DNA of 14,989 nucleotides from an uncultured Coprococcus sp. (GTDB lineage: Bacteria; Bacillota; Clostridia; Lachnospirales; Lachnospiraceae), in contig URJU01000033.1 in the NCBI GenBank assembly GCA_900548315.1, positions 1 through 14,989 of the forward strand, given 5' to 3'. The notes beneath the pieces were generated by a model that was not told where the DNA came from, made no database searches, and saw nothing but the letters and a program-made list of their open reading frames with translations. Positions 13,909 through 14,989 of the stretch are shown in pieces. The position numbers and the translations under genes were made by a program. Positions within the stretch are counted from its first letter, which is position 1. The number at the start of each line of letters is the position of its first letter.

Positions 13909-14832
13909 TTAAAATCTCTTGTTTACTTTCACATTGTAAATTTCTTTAAACCAATCATTTATATCTACATCCGGACCAATAATCTCGTGGAAATTATATT
14001 TTTCCAGCATGCTCTGTATCCCCTCATCTGCCAATACAATTTCTAACATATTACTCACCTCATCAACTGATCCATAATGAAATTTATTATGGCAATTAGA
14101 GCACAAACTCAATGTATTTGTAGAATCGTAAACTATACATTTTAATTCTGGATATTTTTTCACTATAAATTGCGGTATAAAATGATGTTCTTCAAAATAA
14201 TCCAGACCGTTTCTACCAACAAATGTTTTATGATCACTCCTGCACCCATATTTATTGCAAAAGAAACATTTTTTGTTAAAATGGTTAATCAATTCATTAA
14301 AATCATTATTCATTAGATTTATTTTAAAACATTGCTCCAATAAATTAATAAGCTCATCACTCAGATTATTATTTATTTCTTTATTAGGCCATCGTCTACC
14401 TTGTGGGTAGATAAAACCTTTGTATCTTGATAATAAATCGTCGCGATTTAAAAAATTGTTATCTTCTAAATTAGCTTTATATAATGTTGTTAGAGATTTT
14501 ATAGAAAATCCAACTACCATTGTGCTATCTTCGGATTTACTATATACTTTATTCAATTCCATCGGATATGGTGGATCATCAACCACTCCACGTAACATGA
14601 TTCTACTTAAATTATTTTTACTTTCTGATGGCAAATTAGTAATATAAAAATATATAATGTCACCACTCTTAATGTTATTCGCCATGTTCCCGGTAATTAC
14701 CCACTTACCATCTTTAAGCTTTGTATTTCCTGGAGCCTGCCACATTATTTTTTTATTCATATCCCATTCTTGTTTTAATTCCTTATAATTACATGTCCTA
14801 TAATCCATAGGAATAAGCCAGTAATTGACCAT
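13909..14832 (-). CDS. HNH endonuclease with PUA/EVE-like N-terminus, candidate modification-dependent restriction enzyme
   Basis: A 307-residue protein. The C-terminal half is a zinc-stabilised HNH (beta-beta-alpha-metal) nuclease: Cys189 and Cys192 (CFFCNKYGC), then FEEHHFIPQ with catalytic-type His216/His217, and LCSNCHNKFHYG with Cys254, Cys257, Asn259 and His262. The N-terminal 110 residues (YWLIPMD at 4-10, then SGDIIYFYITN at 56-66 and LRGVVDD at 80-86) resemble a PUA/EVE-type fold, which in EVE-HNH enzymes recognises modified cytosine; this half is a weaker call. The gene is visibly AT-rich (many Asn, Lys, Ile codons ending in A or T) compared with its neighbours, suggesting acquisition. 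The ATG at 14832 has GGAGGGAG about 9 bases upstream. No methylase gene adjoins it, as expected for a type IV-like restriction enzyme. Other HNH roles remain possible. Confidence 0.78.
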   Translation of the reverse strand: MVNYWLIPMDYRTCNYKELKQEWDMNKKIMWQAPGNTKLKDGKWVITGNMANNIKSGDIIYFYITNLPSESKNNLSRIMLRGVVDDPPYPMELNKVYSKSEDSTMVVGFSIKSLTTLYKANLEDNNFLNRDDLLSRYKGFIYPQGRRWPNKEINNNLSDELINLLEQCFKINLMNNDFNELINHFNKKCFFCNKYGCRSDHKTFVGRNGLDYFEEHHFIPQFIVKKYPELKCIVYDSTNTLSLCSNCHNKFHYGSVDEVSNMLEIVLADEGIQSMLEKYNFHEIIGPDVDINDWFKEIYNVKVNKRF

Positions 14833-14903
14833 ATTAATGTATCTCCCTCCCTATTATCTTTTTATCTCAAAAATCTGTAACCACATATACAAACATCCAT
14901 CCT

Positions 14904-14989
14904 CTATAGTACCCCAAACTTTATCCTCACCCTGTCCAGTTTCTCCAGGAATGGCCTCGCCACCAGCCACAGTGCAATGACAGTCGCGG
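14904..14989 (-). CDS. C-terminal fragment of a membrane protein (start outside the window)
   Basis: The last 27 codons before a TAG stop at 14906-14904 read ATVIALWLVARPFLEKL then DRVRIKFGVL: a hydrophobic helix end followed by a basic tail, typical of the last membrane segment and cytoplasmic end of an integral membrane protein. Base composition is GC-richer than the adjacent HNH gene and like the rest of the window. A second frame also stays open to about 14857 but reads as unconvincing protein. The family cannot be named from so little; the 71 bases between this stop and the HNH start hold only the HNH binding site and no clear terminator. Confidence 0.5.
   Translation of the reverse strand, partial: ATVIALWLVARPFLEKLDRVRIKFGVL

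Noticed and set aside
14857..14989. Alternative frame for the edge gene
   Set aside because: The frame remains open but reads as Gly/Glu/Cys-rich without a pattern, whereas the chosen frame gives a clear membrane helix and basic tail.

Overview
The window looks like a chromosomal segment of an anaerobic Firmicute, most likely a Clostridia/Lachnospiraceae-type gut bacterium. The reasons are AGGAGG-type ribosome binding sites before almost every gene, moderate GC with AT-rich intergenic DNA, a HydE maturase for [FeFe] hydrogenase, and families common in that group (DUF4143 ATPase, YkgJ Cys-cluster protein, ThrE-like exporter, DUF1275). No rRNA, tRNA, CRISPR array, transposase or phage gene was seen. 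Coding density is high and no gap reaches 300 bases.

Layout. (1) 1-2240, minus: an AAA ATPase with a DUF4143/nuclease-like C-terminus (709-2073), followed 50 bases downstream by trpF (14-658). The ATPase promoter lies in four degenerate tandem repeats spaced 32-33 bp. (2) 2239-4451, minus: a TetR regulator, a GNAT acetyltransferase and a SAM methyltransferase. They read as one unit from a TTGACA-17-TAATAT promoter that contains two 14-bp palindromes, a textbook self-repression layout. (3) 4470-8908, minus: metE, preceded by two LysR-type regulators 4 bases apart, which end at a hairpin terminator just upstream of the metE promoter. No SAM riboswitch fits in the metE leader. (4) 8991-11961, plus: divergent from the first LysR is an unrecognised 253-residue protein whose end overlaps a ThrE-like threonine/serine exporter, then a 26-bp perfect tandem repeat, then a DUF1275 (YoaK-like) membrane protein. 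The divergent promoters overlap around a 16-bp inverted repeat. (5) 12001-13804, minus: a YkgJ-family Cys-cluster protein and hydE, 13 bases apart. (6) 13909-14832, minus: an AT-rich gene for a protein with a possible PUA/EVE-like N-terminus and a C-terminal zinc HNH nuclease, a candidate modification-dependent restriction enzyme and probably acquired. (7) The last 86 bases hold the C-terminus of a membrane protein that begins outside the window.

Functionally, most of the window is amino-acid metabolism and export (Trp, Met, Thr/Ser) with local regulators, plus a small hydrogenase-maturation unit and one likely defence gene. The parts least explained by known families are the repeat array before the ATPase, the unknown partner of the exporter, and the HNH gene. 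Promoter and operator assignments are readings of sequence by eye; family assignments rest on motifs and length, not on database searches.
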